Part shown: positions 1-12,440 of the stretch, one piece after another | How the letters are laid out: each line of letters begins with the position of its first letter | Numbering within the stretch: position 1 is the first letter of the stretch | Source of the DNA: Theropithecus gelada | Taxonomy: Eukaryota; Chordata; Mammalia; Primates; Cercopithecidae | DNA: 64,000 nucleotides | Direction: 5' to 3' | Assembly (NCBI RefSeq): GCF_003255815.1 | Contig: NC_037671.1 | Location: 155,612,645 to 155,676,644, forward strand | The notes under the pieces: generated by a model | What the model saw: the letters and a program-made list of their open reading frames with translations, nothing else | Databases searched by the model: none | What the model was told of the DNA's origin: nothing | Program-made: the position numbers and the translations under genes

Positions 1-324
1 GGATGAAACACCAAGAAAATAAATGCAAGAGACAGAATGTGGGAAAGCCAGGAATAACAGTCAAAGGATAGAGTGACCAACCATGCCAGCTTGCCTGGGA
101 CTGATTTCAGCTTTAGCACTTAAAGTCTCATATCCTTAGAAGCCCCTCAGTCCTGGGCAAATCAGGAGGTTGGTCACTCTAATCAAACACACTTTAAAAA
201 ATGAAAAGAAAGATGAGTCTATAGGAAGAGGAAATGGGGAAAATAAGGTATATGCTCAGAATAAAAAAGAGAGTAGGGAACCAAAGAAATGATAGGAAGA
301 CTACCAAAAAGATAAATCATTCAA

Positions 325-349
325 GAGAGAAAGAAAGAAAGAAAGAAAA
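325..349. repeat. (GAAA)n microsatellite
   Basis: A short run of gaaa units in an A- and G-rich stretch. Confidence 0.8.
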
Positions 350-973
350 CCAATGTGAAGAACCTAAAATGGGAGCTAGATGGTAGATGAAAAGGGCAAG
401 AAGGGAAAGTACAGATTGGTGTCAGTATTTTGACCTTAGGAATTATAAATAAGTAGGGAAATGAAATCAACAGTACAAAGGGCATCTTACTGACTGGCAC
501 TTGGAGAAGAGGTTTCTCCTGCGACAGCTCTGGGTCCCACAGTCGAGGAAGGCTGTTAGGAATTCACCAGCCTTCAGATTTTATTCTCCAGACCGAAAAT
601 TCCAACTGCCTGTAGCTGCCTACCTTCTCTGCTTCAGTCATTCACAGACCCTGAAGTAAATTAAGTATCCAGAATCCCCCTAACAGAGATTTCTCTCTGT
701 TGATCATGTTTCTTGGCACAGATACCAAAAAACCAGCCACAGGCAACACAACCTGCAAAGGCAGAACGTATAGAGAGAGCTGAAGCTGGTTAGAGTGGGA
801 CCCTTGAAGTCATTTTGGGATTGTACAACAAGAACAAATGGGGAAAGGGGAAGAAAGGAACAGTGAGGCCTAACTACAACCCCAGGCTCAAAGGGCATGC
901 AACGTGGCCTTGGATTGTAGAACCAATGAGCAGAGATGGCAGTGACCTCAGAGAACTGAAAAGATTGTTCCCC

Positions 974-1273
974 AGCCGGGCACAGTAGCTCAAGCCTGTA
1001 ATCCCAGCACTTTGGGAGGCCGGGATGGGCGGATCATGAGATCAGGAGATCAAGACCATCCTGGCTAAAACGGTGAAACCCCGTCTCCACTAAAAAAAAT
1101 ACAAAAAACTAGCCGGGCGTGGTAGTGGGCACCTGTAGTCCAAGCTACTCAGGAGGCTGAGGCAGGAGAATGGCATAAACCCGGGAGGCGGAGCTTGCAG
1201 TGAGCTGAGATCCGGCCACTGCACTCCAGCCTGGGTGACAGAGCGAGACTCCATCTCCAAAAAAAAAAAAAAA
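974..1273 (+). mobile_element. AluY, Old World monkey AluYR type, full length
   Basis: A nearly complete dimeric Alu with a clean 15-base target site duplication (aaaagattgttcccc at 959-973 and 1272-1286) and an A tail. It carries aaaaactagccgggcg, a ggcataaacccggg variant and gagatccggccactgc, which I associate with AluYR elements of cercopithecid monkeys. It lies antisense to EPB41L2. Confidence 0.9.
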
Positions 1274-1717
1274 AAGATTGTTCCCCTTGCTTCTCCCCAG
1301 AGTCCTCACTCCAGTACTAGGAACAGTGTCTCTATATGTCTCTGTGACCAAAGATGTGCATATTGAACCAATTATACACTTTCAAAATGAAGCAAAGCAT
1401 AAGTATCAGGTCGCATTGGAGTAAAATTTACAGAAAAGTAGCTTCTCTCTCTTTCCCAGAAAAAAAAAAGGTCAGATGTTACTTGGTAGGATATTCTGAG
1501 TGAATATTTAGGAATGTGAGTCTAGAACCTTCTCAAAATTTGAAGCCCCCGAGCCATGTACAAAACAGTCACAATTCCACAAAAATATTATTAGTATTAT
1601 TAACTTCTAAGATGGCATAAACGCAAAATAGAACTGACCATTCTATTATTGATCATTTATATCACAAATAGATATCAAGATACCTTAACTTCAAAGAATG
1701 ATTATTTAAATACTTAC

Positions 1718-1760
1718 TTCTCAGTTGTCTCTTTATTTCTTTAGCAGGATCTAGCCAGTT
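1718..1760 (-). CDS. EPB41L2: EPB41L2 fourth coding exon (residues 264-277 plus 1 base)
   Basis: This 43-base exon was found by splice-site and peptide reading; it is too short to stand out as an open frame. On the minus strand the acceptor ccctcacgcag precedes 1760 and the donor gtaagt follows 1718. It reads NWLDPAKEIKRQLR and ends with a single A, so it is the only exon here with a split codon at its 3' end (phase 1). The peptide continues the FERM F1 lobe directly from SPEQK in the previous exon. The next exon should supply the rest of an asparagine codon and lies beyond the left edge of the window. A 43-base exon at this place is typical of 4.1 genes. Confidence 0.94.
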
Positions 1761-2448
1761 CTGCGTGAGGGAAAAAAAATTAATTCATAAGAAATATTCT
1801 AGAGTCTAAAATAGAACAGTTTACAGTTCACATAATTATTTACGTGTAAACACATTTTAATAAAGTCCTATTCAAAGCGACTGTCACCTATTAGCATTCC
1901 ACTGGGCTAAGTATTGCTTTGTTCTTGGGTACATATGTGTGTAAATGTGTTAAGTGTGTATTATAAGTAAAATATTCAAATGCTTTTAAGGTAGGTCTCA
2001 TGGGCCTCATTCTTTTGCATCTAAGATGGTCCAAATGATGAGACATATCTTCACACAGTCTTTATTCTGTAGAACTGCCAACAAATAGCGCCTGCAGACA
2101 CTGAAATGAGTGCTTTTCAAGGACAATAATGGATTCTTAATCACGAAGGATAAAGTGTGAAAATGGAAACTGATGGCTAAAAGTATATACATACCAATCA
2201 AACAATTATCTCAACTCCTAAAACCAACTCCTCCTCCTCCTTAATCCTCCTTTTCCCTCCAACTCTATAATTATAAAGAGAGGTAAGGTCAGACTGTAGA
2301 TAATATTTCCCTTCCTGGTCTTAATATAACATACTTCTTTCTTCTTAATCTGATTCTAAGTTGGAAGTAACAATCATGAGGAACTCCCTTTCACTTTCCC
2401 CTCATTCCTGCTCCTTAAGAAAACTTTACTCAGGCTGCTCTGCTGGCA

Positions 2449-4480
2449 GCTCTGGCCAGGGCAATCAGGCAAGAGAAAGAAATAAAGAGTATTCAAATAG
2501 GTAGAAAGGAAGTCAAATTGTCTCTGTTTGCAGATGACATGACTGTATATTTAGAAAACCCCATTGTCTCAGCCCAATATCTCCTTAAGCTGATAGGCAA
2601 CTTCAGCAAAGTCTCAGGATACAAAATCAATGTGCAAAAATCACAAGCATTCCTATACACCAATAATAGAGAGCCACTGATGACTGAACTCCCATTCACA
2701 ATAGCTACTAAGAGAATAAAATACCTAGGAATACAACTTACAAGGAATGTGAAGGACCTCTTCGAGGAGAACTACAAAGCACTGCACAAGGAAATAAGAG
2801 GACACAAACAAATGGAAAAACATGCCATGCTCATGGATAGGAAGAATCAATATCGTGAAAATGACCATACTGCTCAAAATAATTTATAGATTCAATGCTA
2901 TCCCCATCAAGCTGCCACTGACTTTCTTCACAGAATTAGAAAAAACTACTTTAAATTTCATATGGAACCAAAAAAGAGCCTGTATAGCCAAGACAATCCT
3001 TAACAAAAATAACAAACAATGCTGTGATGCTGGAGGCATCACACTACCTGACTTCAAACTACACTACAAGGCTACAGTAACCAAAACAGCATGGTACTGG
3101 TACCAAAACAGATGTACAGAACAATGGAATAGAACAGATGCCTCAGAAATAACATCACACATCTACAACCATCTGATCTTTGACAAACCTGACAAAAACA
3201 AGCAATGAGGAAAGGATTCCCTATTTAATAAACGATGTTGGAAACACTGGCTAGCCATATGCAGAAAACTGAAACTGGACTCCTTCCTTACACCTTATAC
3301 AAAATTAACTCAAGATGGATTAAAGACTTAAATGTAAGACTAAAACCATAAAAACCCTAGAAGAAAACCTAGGCAATACCATTCAGGACATAGGCATGGG
3401 CAAATACATCGTTTCTAAAACATCAAAAGCAATGGCAACAAAAACCAAAATTGACAAATGGGATCTGATTAAACTAAAGAGCTTCTGCACAGCAAAAGAC
3501 CATCATCAGAGTGAACAGGCAACCTACAGAATGAGAAAAAAATTTTGCACTCTATCCATCTGACACAGGGCTAATATCCAGAATCTACAAGGAACTTAAA
3601 CAAATCTACAAGAAAAAAATAACCCCATCAAAAAGTGGGTGAAGGATATGAACAGACACTTCTCAAAAGAAGACATTTATGCAGCCAACAAACATATGAA
3701 AAAAAGCTCATCATCACTGGTCATTAGAGAAATGCAAATCAAAACCATAATGAGACACCATCTCACGCCAGTTAGAATGGCGATTATTAAAAAGTCAGGA
3801 AACAACAGATGCTGGAGAGGACGTGGAGAAATAGGAACACTTTTACACTGTTGGTGGGAATGTAAATTAGTTCAACCATTGTGGAAGACAGTGTGGTGAT
3901 TCCTCAAGGATCTAGAACTAGAAATACCATTTGACCCAGCAATCCCATTACTGGGTATACACCCAAAGGATTATGTATCATTCTATTATAAGGACACATG
4001 CACACGTATGTTCATTGCAGCACTGTTCACAATAGCAAAGACTTGGTACCAACCCAAATGCCCATCAGTGATAGACTGGATAAAGAAAATGTGGCACATA
4101 TACACCATGAAATACCATGCAGCCATAAAAAGGATCAGTTCATGTCCTTTGCAGGGACATGGATGAAGCTGGAAAGCATCATTCTCAGCAAACTAACACA
4201 GGAACAGAAAACCAAACACCATATATTCTCACTCATAAGTGGGAGTTGAACGATGAGAACACATGGACACAGGGAGGGGAACATCACACACCAGGGCCTG
4301 TCAGGGTGTGGGGGGCTAGGGGAGGGATTGCATTAAGATAAATACCTAATGTAGATGACAGACTGATGAGTGCAGCAAACCACCACAGCACCTGTACACC
4401 TATGTAACAAACCTGCACATTCTGCACATGTATCCTAGAACTTAAAGTGTAACAATACTTTTTTTAAAAAAATAAAACAA
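2449..4480 (+). mobile_element. 5'-truncated L1 (primate L1P), ORF2 3' part and 3' UTR
   Basis: About 2 kb matching the end of primate L1 ORF2 and its 3' UTR, from the reverse-transcriptase region (an [17 protein letters not shown] stretch near 2520) to the A-rich end (aaaaaaataaaa near 4470). The frame is broken several times: open pieces fall at about 2518-2889, 2822-3208 and 3639-3899, in shifting frames. No intact protein can be made. The left boundary is approximate. Confidence 0.92.
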
Positions 4481-4830
4481 GTCAATAGTTACATCCAATG
4501 GAAGTTAAATAAACTCTCCAATTAACCACAAAAAAGAAAGCTTTAAAAAAATGCTAGGAAGCTATTATAGCATCTTAAAGCAAAAAAGACCAAATTTTAT
4601 AATCACTAGGTTTTAACTACCCAAGGACATTAAATTTTTGTTTTTCAAAGCTATAAGCAAAAGACCAATAAAAAATTTAGATTTTTGTTTATATTTTTAT
4701 ATTTACACTTTTCTGTCCTCAAGTTATCACTAACATAGAAGAACTGCAGTTTTTTGAGGCACAATCAACTAACTCAAATAAATGAGTCTAGTAGTTTTAT
4801 TCATTCTAAGCAGTGTCCAAAATAATATAA

Positions 4831-5176
4831 CAGGGGCCCTCAACCCGCAGCCCATGAACTGGTACTGATCGTGGCCTGTTAGGAACTTGGCTGCACGGCA
4901 GGATGTGAATAGCAGGTAAGTGAGCATTACCGCCTGAGCACCACCTCCTGTCAGATCACCACCGGCATTAGATTCCCAGAGGAGCACAAACCCTATTGTG
5001 AACTGCACAAGACAGGGATCTAGACTGCACGCTCCTTATGAGAGTCTGACTAATGCCTGATGATCTGAGGTGGAGCAGTTTCATCCCAAAACCATTCCCT
5101 TGCCCGCGCCCCGGTCTGTGGAAAAATTGTCTTCCACAAAACCGGTCCCTGTTGCCAAACAGGTTGCGGACCACTG
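4831..5176. mobile_element. Nonautonomous hAT-type DNA transposon
   Basis: The element begins caggggcc and ends gcggaccactg, which are degraded terminal inverted repeats. It contains the familiar core around tggcctgttaggaac, attaccgcctgagc, and tgatgatctgaggtgg. I recognise it as a mammalian hAT MITE of the MER30/Zaphod/Tip100 kind, but I cannot name the family securely. An 8-base target duplication is not evident. Confidence 0.75.
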
Positions 5177-6394
5177 TTATAAGATCTGTGCTTAAACAGA
5201 ATTTTATTCAGATATATAAAGCAAACAATTAAAATGCTTGTTAGTACACAGAAAACAACCTGCTGTCTTAATAACATATTAAAATGGTATAACGGAACAT
5301 TAAGTGACACTATTAAAAAGTAAAACTGTAAGATGCTATGAAAGCAGAGCTGCATGGCCCCTCGGGTTCCACTACTGTTCATGGCCCGCACTCGGGGTAG
5401 CAAGGATCCAAGGTGTGCATGGCTCTGTTCTAACACTGGTTATATTCAAACCTCTCAATAATTTCACATTACTGGTGTCCCAGCTGCAGGCACTACTGAT
5501 GTGAGGGGCAGCAGGCCTCTCTAAGGGTGCCTCCAGTGCCACGTGAGGGGCAGCTCTAATTCTCCCTTCACAAGACAGCCTGCCATTCAGTTTGCATGCA
5601 CTGCAGCTGCTGTCCCACCCAACAGCTGGCTCACAAATGGCCAGCCTCGATGAGTGCACAAGAATGAAAAAAACACATCATTCAGCCTCTAGCTCAGACT
5701 GGCTGGAGGCTGGGAGAGAGGTGAGAAAGGGGCAAATGGGTGGAATTTTCACCCAAGGAACAACCGTAGCAAGAAAAATGGAATTGGATAGTGTCAAATT
5801 GAAAAGAAAAAAAAAAAAGAAATCCCCAGAACATTAACACAGAGAAAGAAGACAGTAGAGGAGAAAGTGCTGGTCTTAAAGACAGACCCTTCCAAATCCC
5901 CAGTTTCATTAAGTTTGAACAGTGATACAGATCCCCGATACAGAAGAGCAACAAAGGACCCTTTTCTGTTCCAGAAGATGGTGGAAGCTTGTCACCCCAG
6001 GGACTAACCCTGTGTCCCAGCCACCGGGCATCTTCTATTCTCACCTAAAGCACCCAGCCCTTGTACAAATTACCTAAAAGTTTCTACAGGGCATGGTGAG
6101 AGTCAGCTCTATAAACCCAGCAATATGAGTGAAAAGTCAGCCAGCCAAATTCAGACTTGGTGTCCTTCTCAGGCCAGTTTCCACAACACTGCCAAAGAGA
6201 TTACTGAAGGCTGAAATGGCTTATTTTCAAGCCCATCCAAAGACTATGTGGGCGGAGTTTACCTGATGTGATCACACAGCAGCATGATTTCCTCACCTGG
6301 TTTTCCCTTTCCTAACCACATTCACTTTGACACTGTTAAATTCCATTCCTGCCAAGCATTAGGCCATCTTCTCACTCCCCAGTACTACAACTTT

Positions 6395-6490
6395 GCAAGG
6401 GCTGGAACAGACCATAATATTTACATCTCCCAGGGTACTTAATACAGTTTTAGGCAACCAGTAAGCACTAAATTAACACCTGCTGACTGA
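6395..6490 (+). repeat. L2 3' end fragment
   Basis: Resembles the L2 terminus: agggctgga..., a conserved stretch about the element's last occurrence counts, and ccagtaagcacta close to the end. Confidence 0.45.
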
Positions 6491-6969
6491 TACATGCCCA
6501 TTGCTTGCCTCCTTCCTCTCCACACTGTGATCATCTTAAATGATCACAAGTTATATTATTTTTATTACATTTATTTTTACTTGAATAAGTATCTCTAATG
6601 AGTACTTAGATGGTAAGTGGAGTATAGTATCATAAATTCCTAAGTAAAAAAAAAAAAAAATTACTTAAATGACTTAAAAGAAATACAAGTTAATGATCTG
6701 CATTATCAGTTACGAAGAAATAATAAACAAAACTTTTAAATAAATACAGTAAATAATATAAATTAACTTCTTGGTTTGACACTTAAGGAGGAGGGCTGGG
6801 CAGACCAAGAAGCAGATGGAAAAAGATGGAAAATGTCATCAGAGAATAAGAAAAATGCATGAGGGTGGGTGTGCACAACATACGACAACCACCCGCACCC
6901 CATGGTACATTACAGTATTCATTGCCAGGTTTTAGACTTAGAGATTCGTCTGCTACAGCCACATATATG

Positions 6970-7145
6970 AACTTTGGAATCAGAAATACACGCAGTTAAA
7001 TTCTGGTTTTCTATCAACCCTAACTTGGGCACATTCCTTGGCTTCTTTAAGCTTCAATTTCCTCAAACACAAAATGGGGATCACAATATCTACCTCACAG
7101 GGTAGTTCTTTTCAAACAATATTCATTCCTGAAGAATAAATATGC
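6970..7145 (+). repeat. MIR SINE
   Basis: Contains the MIR core order: tggaatcagaa..., ggcacattccttggcttctttaagc, cctcaaacacaaaatgggga and tacctcacagggtagtt. Confidence 0.65.
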
Positions 7146-8403
7146 ATACAAGTACTTTCCCCAGCAGATCAGCATTAGTAGATCACTATTTGCAATAATA
7201 AAACTAAATTGTCATCTTTTGGTATATATCTCTTCTTCACATAATTTTATATTTCCATAGGTGATGTGCTATATACATTAAATAATTTAATCTCTACATG
7301 AATATTTCACCCACAAAAAGTTAATAAATCAGACTTTGGGTTCACCAAATACAGTTACTGTATTCACAGGTGAGATGAAATGAAATCCAAACCCCTTTTC
7401 CTTAGAGAAAATGTCTCACGTCAGTCCTTTCTATATAAAGCTGCTTTACTGCAGAAAAGACTCTTCTTGGAAACGAAGACATCAATAACATGATGCCTTC
7501 TCATGAAAATAGTTACAGATATGACTAGTCTAAGAGCTTCTATGTGTATGTTAAAGTATTATCCAGCTAAGCTTTTCTACATTTTGACAAGCAGTAAAAC
7601 CCCACCTGGCAAATTTTTTAAAAGACAGCTTTGTCCATGGACAACCCCCCGGAGCATCCTAAAACATTCTCCAGGGAAGGAACCCCGGAAAGTGACAGTT
7701 TCAGGCAATTCAAGATCAGGCAAGACACAGATTTTCTCGATGTTTCCCGAACATTAAGGTGTAAGCAACCATGCAAAACTTAAGAGCTGACCTATATCAG
7801 TTTTCAATAAAATTTATCTTGGTTTATTTAAAAAAAACAAAACAAAACAAAAAACACCAAGGATTTTGCCAATTGCTTAAGGGCAGGAACAGTTACTCAC
7901 TCAATTCAGTATCCTCCTTACTTTCCCTTCTCCACTCCCCACTCCAAACCCAAAACATGAACATAGTAAATATTTATCTCCTGAATGAACATCAGGTAAA
8001 ATAAGAGACTAATAGTAAAAGTTACATGGAATCCTAAAACAGGCTTCCATCAGAAGTAAACTAAAATTAAAATGTGGCCTTAGAATATCAAGTATCGTTA
8101 AATCACCTTCAAACATGAAATCCGGAGTTAATGAACTCAAGTTTGGGGAAAAAACGTTACACATCTTTATTTTTACTAACTTGTAACTGAAACTTGGCAT
8201 CACTGTCAATTAGGAACATAGCAGAAAAAAACCTGGTTAATATCAGCAGAACCTCTTTGTCACCTGCAGAAATCAAAAACATTTCCACATCACATTGTAG
8301 TAGCTGCAGATCTTAAAAGACCATTTATGTTAGCCAATATTTTGAAATCACAATAGCTATTAGATTTGATACTGATGATTAATATATAAATAAAAACACA
8401 TAA

Positions 8404-8764
8404 TGATATGTTTGGCTCTGTGTCCCCACCCAAATCTCATCTTGTAGCTCCCATGATTCCCATTTGTTGTGGGAGGGGCCTGGTGGGAGATGAGTGAATC
8501 ATGGGGATGGATCTTCATGCTGTTCTCACGATAGTGAATGGGTCTCAAGAGATCTGATGGTTTTAAAAACAGGAGTTTCTGTGCACAAGCTCTCTCTCTG
8601 CCTGCCGCCATCCATGTAAGATGTGGCTTGCTCCTCCTTGCCTTCTGCCATGATTGTGAGGCCTCCCCAGCCATGTGGAATTGTAAGTCCAATAAATCTC
8701 TTTCTTTTTTAAATTGCCCAGCCTCAGGTATATCTTTATCAACAGTGTGAAAATGGACTAATAC
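8404..8764 (+). mobile_element. Solo LTR of the MaLR group (MST/THE1-like)
   Basis: Starts tgatatgtttggctctgtgtcc and runs through tgtgggaggggcctggtggg, ctgccgccatccatgtaag and aggcctccccagccatgtgg, ending aatggactaataca. This is a complete LTR of an ancient endogenous retrovirus-like element. No internal region is attached, so it is probably a solo LTR left by recombination. The poly(A) signal-like aataaa is near 8692. Confidence 0.9.
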
Positions 8765-9471
8765 ACATGCCTATTACTTTGTCTCAAATTTTGTATTACT
8801 ATTTTGGGAATGTTATTTAGTTCTTGGCTTTCTTTGTAGCCCTGTGTAGTTTATTAAAGTTATACACTGAAAACACTGTTCTGAGAAGCAGCCTATAGAA
8901 TTCAGCAGACTGCCAAAGGAATCCAAGGCACAAAAAGAGGTGGGATTTTTTTTCCTGCCTTAAAAGGTTACAGAAATTTTTTTAAGCAGCACAGTGAATA
9001 GCTGTACTTATATGTATTTTACACCAAAGTCTTTCTATTAGTTAATTAGAGAATCTCCTTAATCTTACTCTTTATCCGCCACAAATCTGAGGCTGAAAGT
9101 CTTGTCTTGCGACATTTCCCCTACAACATTTTCATTACGGGTTCCCAGAAAAAGTGTTAAAGATGATTATCAATTATGCTCTAGCGACAGAAACATCTAG
9201 GGAAAAAGAAAAAAAAAGCTTAATTGTGAATCCTAATACTGTATTCACATTCATAGAATACCAGTGTTAGAAAGAACCTCAGAATATATGGTCCAAATGT
9301 CCATATTTGGGGAATGGCCTAACTCTTGCCTCTGTGGCTATGAATATTTGAACACTTCTGGGACCACGAACCACATGGGCTCATTAGGACTCCCCTCCTC
9401 CCATGGCTTTCATGACATTTCAAACTCCTGTAATGCTCTCTGCTACATCAAAAGAACAGTTTAGCCCTACA

Positions 9472-9637
9472 TCAGTGCTTCTTAAACTTTAAAGGTGCAT
9501 TTGAATCACCTGAACATACCAGCCAAAATAAAATCTATTTCAGCAGGTCTAGGGTGACAGCTGGAGTTCTTCATTTCTAAAAAGATTCTGTGTGGTGTCA
9601 ACACTGCTGGTCCTTGGACCACTCTTTGAGTAGGATA
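9472..9637 (+). mobile_element. MER20 (hAT-Charlie DNA transposon)
   Basis: Begins cagtgcttcttaaacttt, then gcatttgaatcacctg, and ends ttggaccactctttgagtagg. This matches the MER20 consensus as I know it, including its terminal repeats. Confidence 0.85.
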
Positions 9638-10009
9638 GCTCTAGAGTTCTTTTTATGTAGAAATCACTCTTTTCCTGAAAGCTCAATATAGAGAGACATT
9701 TTTCAAGCTCTGCTGGCTTGTCAGCCTTCACTGAGTAAACCTTCTAATTACTGACAGCTTCCTGCAGAAAGCCCTAGCAGGGCACAGTTTCTACATTACC
9801 ATATCTAAGTGTTCCTTTGAACTCCTCCCCATCACAATAAGTAGCTGTACCAAAGAATACTGGGTCTTTTTATTCTACTTGCTAACCACTTTCACCTGAC
9901 ACGAGATACGCAACCACAGTCATCAACTGGCAGCATGCTATTAGTAGTCTGGGTCTGCGGTTGTCCACAGCAGGGTCCCAACCATGCTTGACCTGGATAA
10001 CAACCCAAA

Positions 10010-10543
10010 ACACAGTCACAAAATCCATCTTCTAGTTAAGACAAAGAGTCTTTTCTTGACCAAACTTTAGTCAGGCTCCTCTGAATCCTCTTCCCAATTA
10101 GGCTTCAACTTTCAGACTTCTCTGTCCATCTACACACCATCCAACTTTAGCAAGAATCCTGTTAATAAGTTGGTTTAGTGGGAATGCCCCACCCTTCATT
10201 ACTAACTACCCTTGATATCTGATGGGGTTCCTCATCCTCCACCATCCCCCAAGTGATATCAGATCACACTCACCTGCCTTCAGCAAGACTCCTGTTAGCT
10301 TGGTTTAGCCAGAATTCCCCTAAGTGCCCCCTGATGTTTCCTCTTAGTAGTTTCCCATCTACTGACCCCCACCCTGCTCCTTGACTATAAATTTCCACTT
10401 TTCCTTATTGTATTTGGAGTTGAGCCCAATCTCTCTTGCCTACTGCAAAACCCCACTGCAAAGGTCCTTATACCTATTGCAACAGTCCTGAATAGTCTGT
10501 CTTATCGTTTTAACAAGTGTTAAAATAACTTTTTCTTTAACAG
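10010..10543 (+). mobile_element. Ancient LTR (ERVL class, family unresolved)
   Basis: Contains gcaagactcctgttagcttgg, a TATA-like ctataaattt at 10385 followed by ggagttgagcccaatctctc, and an ending with tttaacaagtgttaaaataac and tttctttaaca. The layout (U3, TATA box, short R/U5) suggests an LTR in the plus orientation. I cannot name the family. The left boundary is approximate. Confidence 0.6.
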
Positions 10544-11126
10544 TTCCTTTCCCCTCAAAAAACATCTATCTCACTCATTTAATTCCCCTTTAAGTTAGAC
10601 CCTAAGATCCCAGAGTTAGAAGTTTCTTCAAATGCCTCGCCATGCCTTCCTCACTGGCTTTAGATGATCTCTAATTTGGCCAGGTAAGAGAAATTAACGA
10701 ATTCCACCCGATTCACAGTGTATTACTAAATGTTAAAAATTCAAAGTAGTTCTGTCTAGAATCTGCATTTTCTCACAGGAATTTATAGTGCTGAAACAGA
10801 TCCCCTTTAATATACCTTTGCCTAAACTGGGTTTAAAAGAACTCTACCGTAATGCTGGTGTTAGGAGAAAAGTTACAGGCACTGTATCACAGTGAAACAT
10901 TCACTACACATCTGGGAGAATGTGTGATTATAAAGTTTAAGTGGATTGAATGTAGAACTTTATTAAAGAATAGTTTATATATGCAAACACTTTAACATTT
11001 GAGTTTTTAGTTCTAGTTTCTGGAAAGAAATGGTCTATCAGATGACTGCTTCAACTAATTTTCATAAAGTTAGCCGTGGATATCAACTACATTTCTAACA
11101 AGCTCCTTTTTCAATATAGTGTGCAG

Positions 11127-11152
11127 CAAAATGACATTATAATGTCATTTTG
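11127..11152. repeat. 26-bp perfect palindrome
   Basis: The 13-base arm caaaatgacatta is followed immediately by its exact reverse complement with no spacer. It lies 159 bases before the source segment 11311-11506 that was copied into the mosaic. Confidence 0.95.
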
Positions 11153-11310
11153 GGCCAAATGCCAAACTATTAACATCAAAATTCAAGACAGTATTTTTCC
11201 CTTTAAAGAGAGTCCAAAACCCTTAACGATGGTTTCATTTAGACATGAATACAAGAACTATATGGACTTGGAATTCCATATTGAACAAACATGCTGCTTG
11301 ATTCCACATA

Positions 11311-11506
11311 TTTTTAACAACATTTTCCATAGTAAAATTTATATAAGCATTCTCAATAGACATTAAAAAAGCTTTAACACTAACAATGACAGATTTTCAT
11401 ACTCAGAATGAACTAAAAAGGCTTTCACCTCAGTGTCTCAACCATGAGATATAGTACTATATTAAAACCAAACAAATGTGTAGATTTTCTCTCCATGAAA
11501 ATTTTT
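11311..11506 (+). repeat. Source segment C of the mosaic (direct copy at 13865-14060)
   Basis: This stretch of 196 bases aligns without gaps to 13865-14060, with about 10 mismatches. The surrounding sequence on either side does not match, so the ends mark copy breakpoints. Confidence 0.93.
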
Positions 11507-11926
11507 TTATACAAATAATTGTGGTTTTCACCCACCTTTACTTTCTAATGGGTTGAAACAAATATCAAAATTTCCCATAAGTACAGATAATATTCAGCAT
11601 GAAAAAGAAAGATCCTTACATCATTATATTCTGCTGTTAAAACTGCATGGGCTTTAAACAAAGTAGGACTGATTGAGCTGAGTTAGTATAATAGTAATAA
11701 ATTTCTATGGGAAAAAAATAGGATACCATACAAATCTATACTGGAAGAATAAGAATTGTTTTGCCTAGATGTCTTGAGGACTGGATTTTGTCTACATAAG
11801 CAGAAATTTTTTAAAATTACACAATACAAAAGTAATAGCAAATTAGATTATATATAATTAAATATATTGCTAATTATATTTAAGTATTCACTCCTGAAAA
11901 GTGAATGTCTCAGACACCTCATTCTT

Positions 11927-12420
11927 TTTTTTTTATTAATAATATATTTATTATTATTATTATTATACTTTAAGTTCTAGGGTACATGTGCATAACGTGC
12001 ACGTTTGTTACATATGTATATTTGTGCCATGTTGGTGTGCTGCACCCGTCAACTCGTCATTTACATCAGGTATAACTCCCAGTGCAATCCCTCCCCCCTC
12101 CCCCCTCCCCATGATAGGCCCCGGTGTATGATGTTCCCCTTCCCGAGTCCAAGTGATCTCATTGTTCAGTTCCCACCAATGAGTGAGAACATGCGGTGTT
12201 TCGTTTTCTGTTCTTGCAATAGTTTGCTGAGAATGATGGCTTCCAGCTGCATCCATGTTCCCACAAAGGACACAAACTCATCCTTTTTTATGGCTGCATA
12301 GTATTCCATGGTGTATATGTGCCACATTTTCTTAATCCAGTCTGTCACTGATGGACATTTGGGTTGACTCCAAGTCTTTGCTATTGTGAATAGTGCCGCG
12401 ATAAACATACGTGTGCATGG
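11927..12420 (-). mobile_element. 5'-truncated young L1 (L1PA-type), 494 bp
   Basis: A reverse-oriented L1 3' end, from the T-rich tail (tttttttattaataat) to ORF2 sequence, with a 14-base target site duplication gacacctcattctt at 11913-11926 and 12421-12434. It includes the G-rich 3' UTR run seen here as cctcccccctcccccct. It lies 20 bases from source segment E. Confidence 0.93.
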
Positions 12421-12440
12421 GACACCTCATTCTTAAGTTC

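Larger units (their letters stand above)
1..1717 (-). other. EPB41L2: EPB41L2 intron after coding exon 4 (partial)
   Basis: The intron begins at the gtaagt donor next to 1718 and runs off the left edge. It contains a young Alu (974-1273) and a short GAAA tract at 325-349; otherwise I see nothing recognisable. Confidence 0.9.

Noticed and set aside
2518..3899. Open frames of 86-128 codons with reverse-transcriptase similarity
   Set aside because: They are broken pieces of a 5'-truncated L1 ORF2 in different frames, not a gene.
4831..5176. CpG-like GC patch as a promoter
   Set aside because: It is the body of a hAT-type transposon, whose consensus is GC-rich.
8404..8764. Possible active endogenous retrovirus
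   Set aside because: Only a diverged MaLR LTR is present, without internal sequence or a partner LTR.
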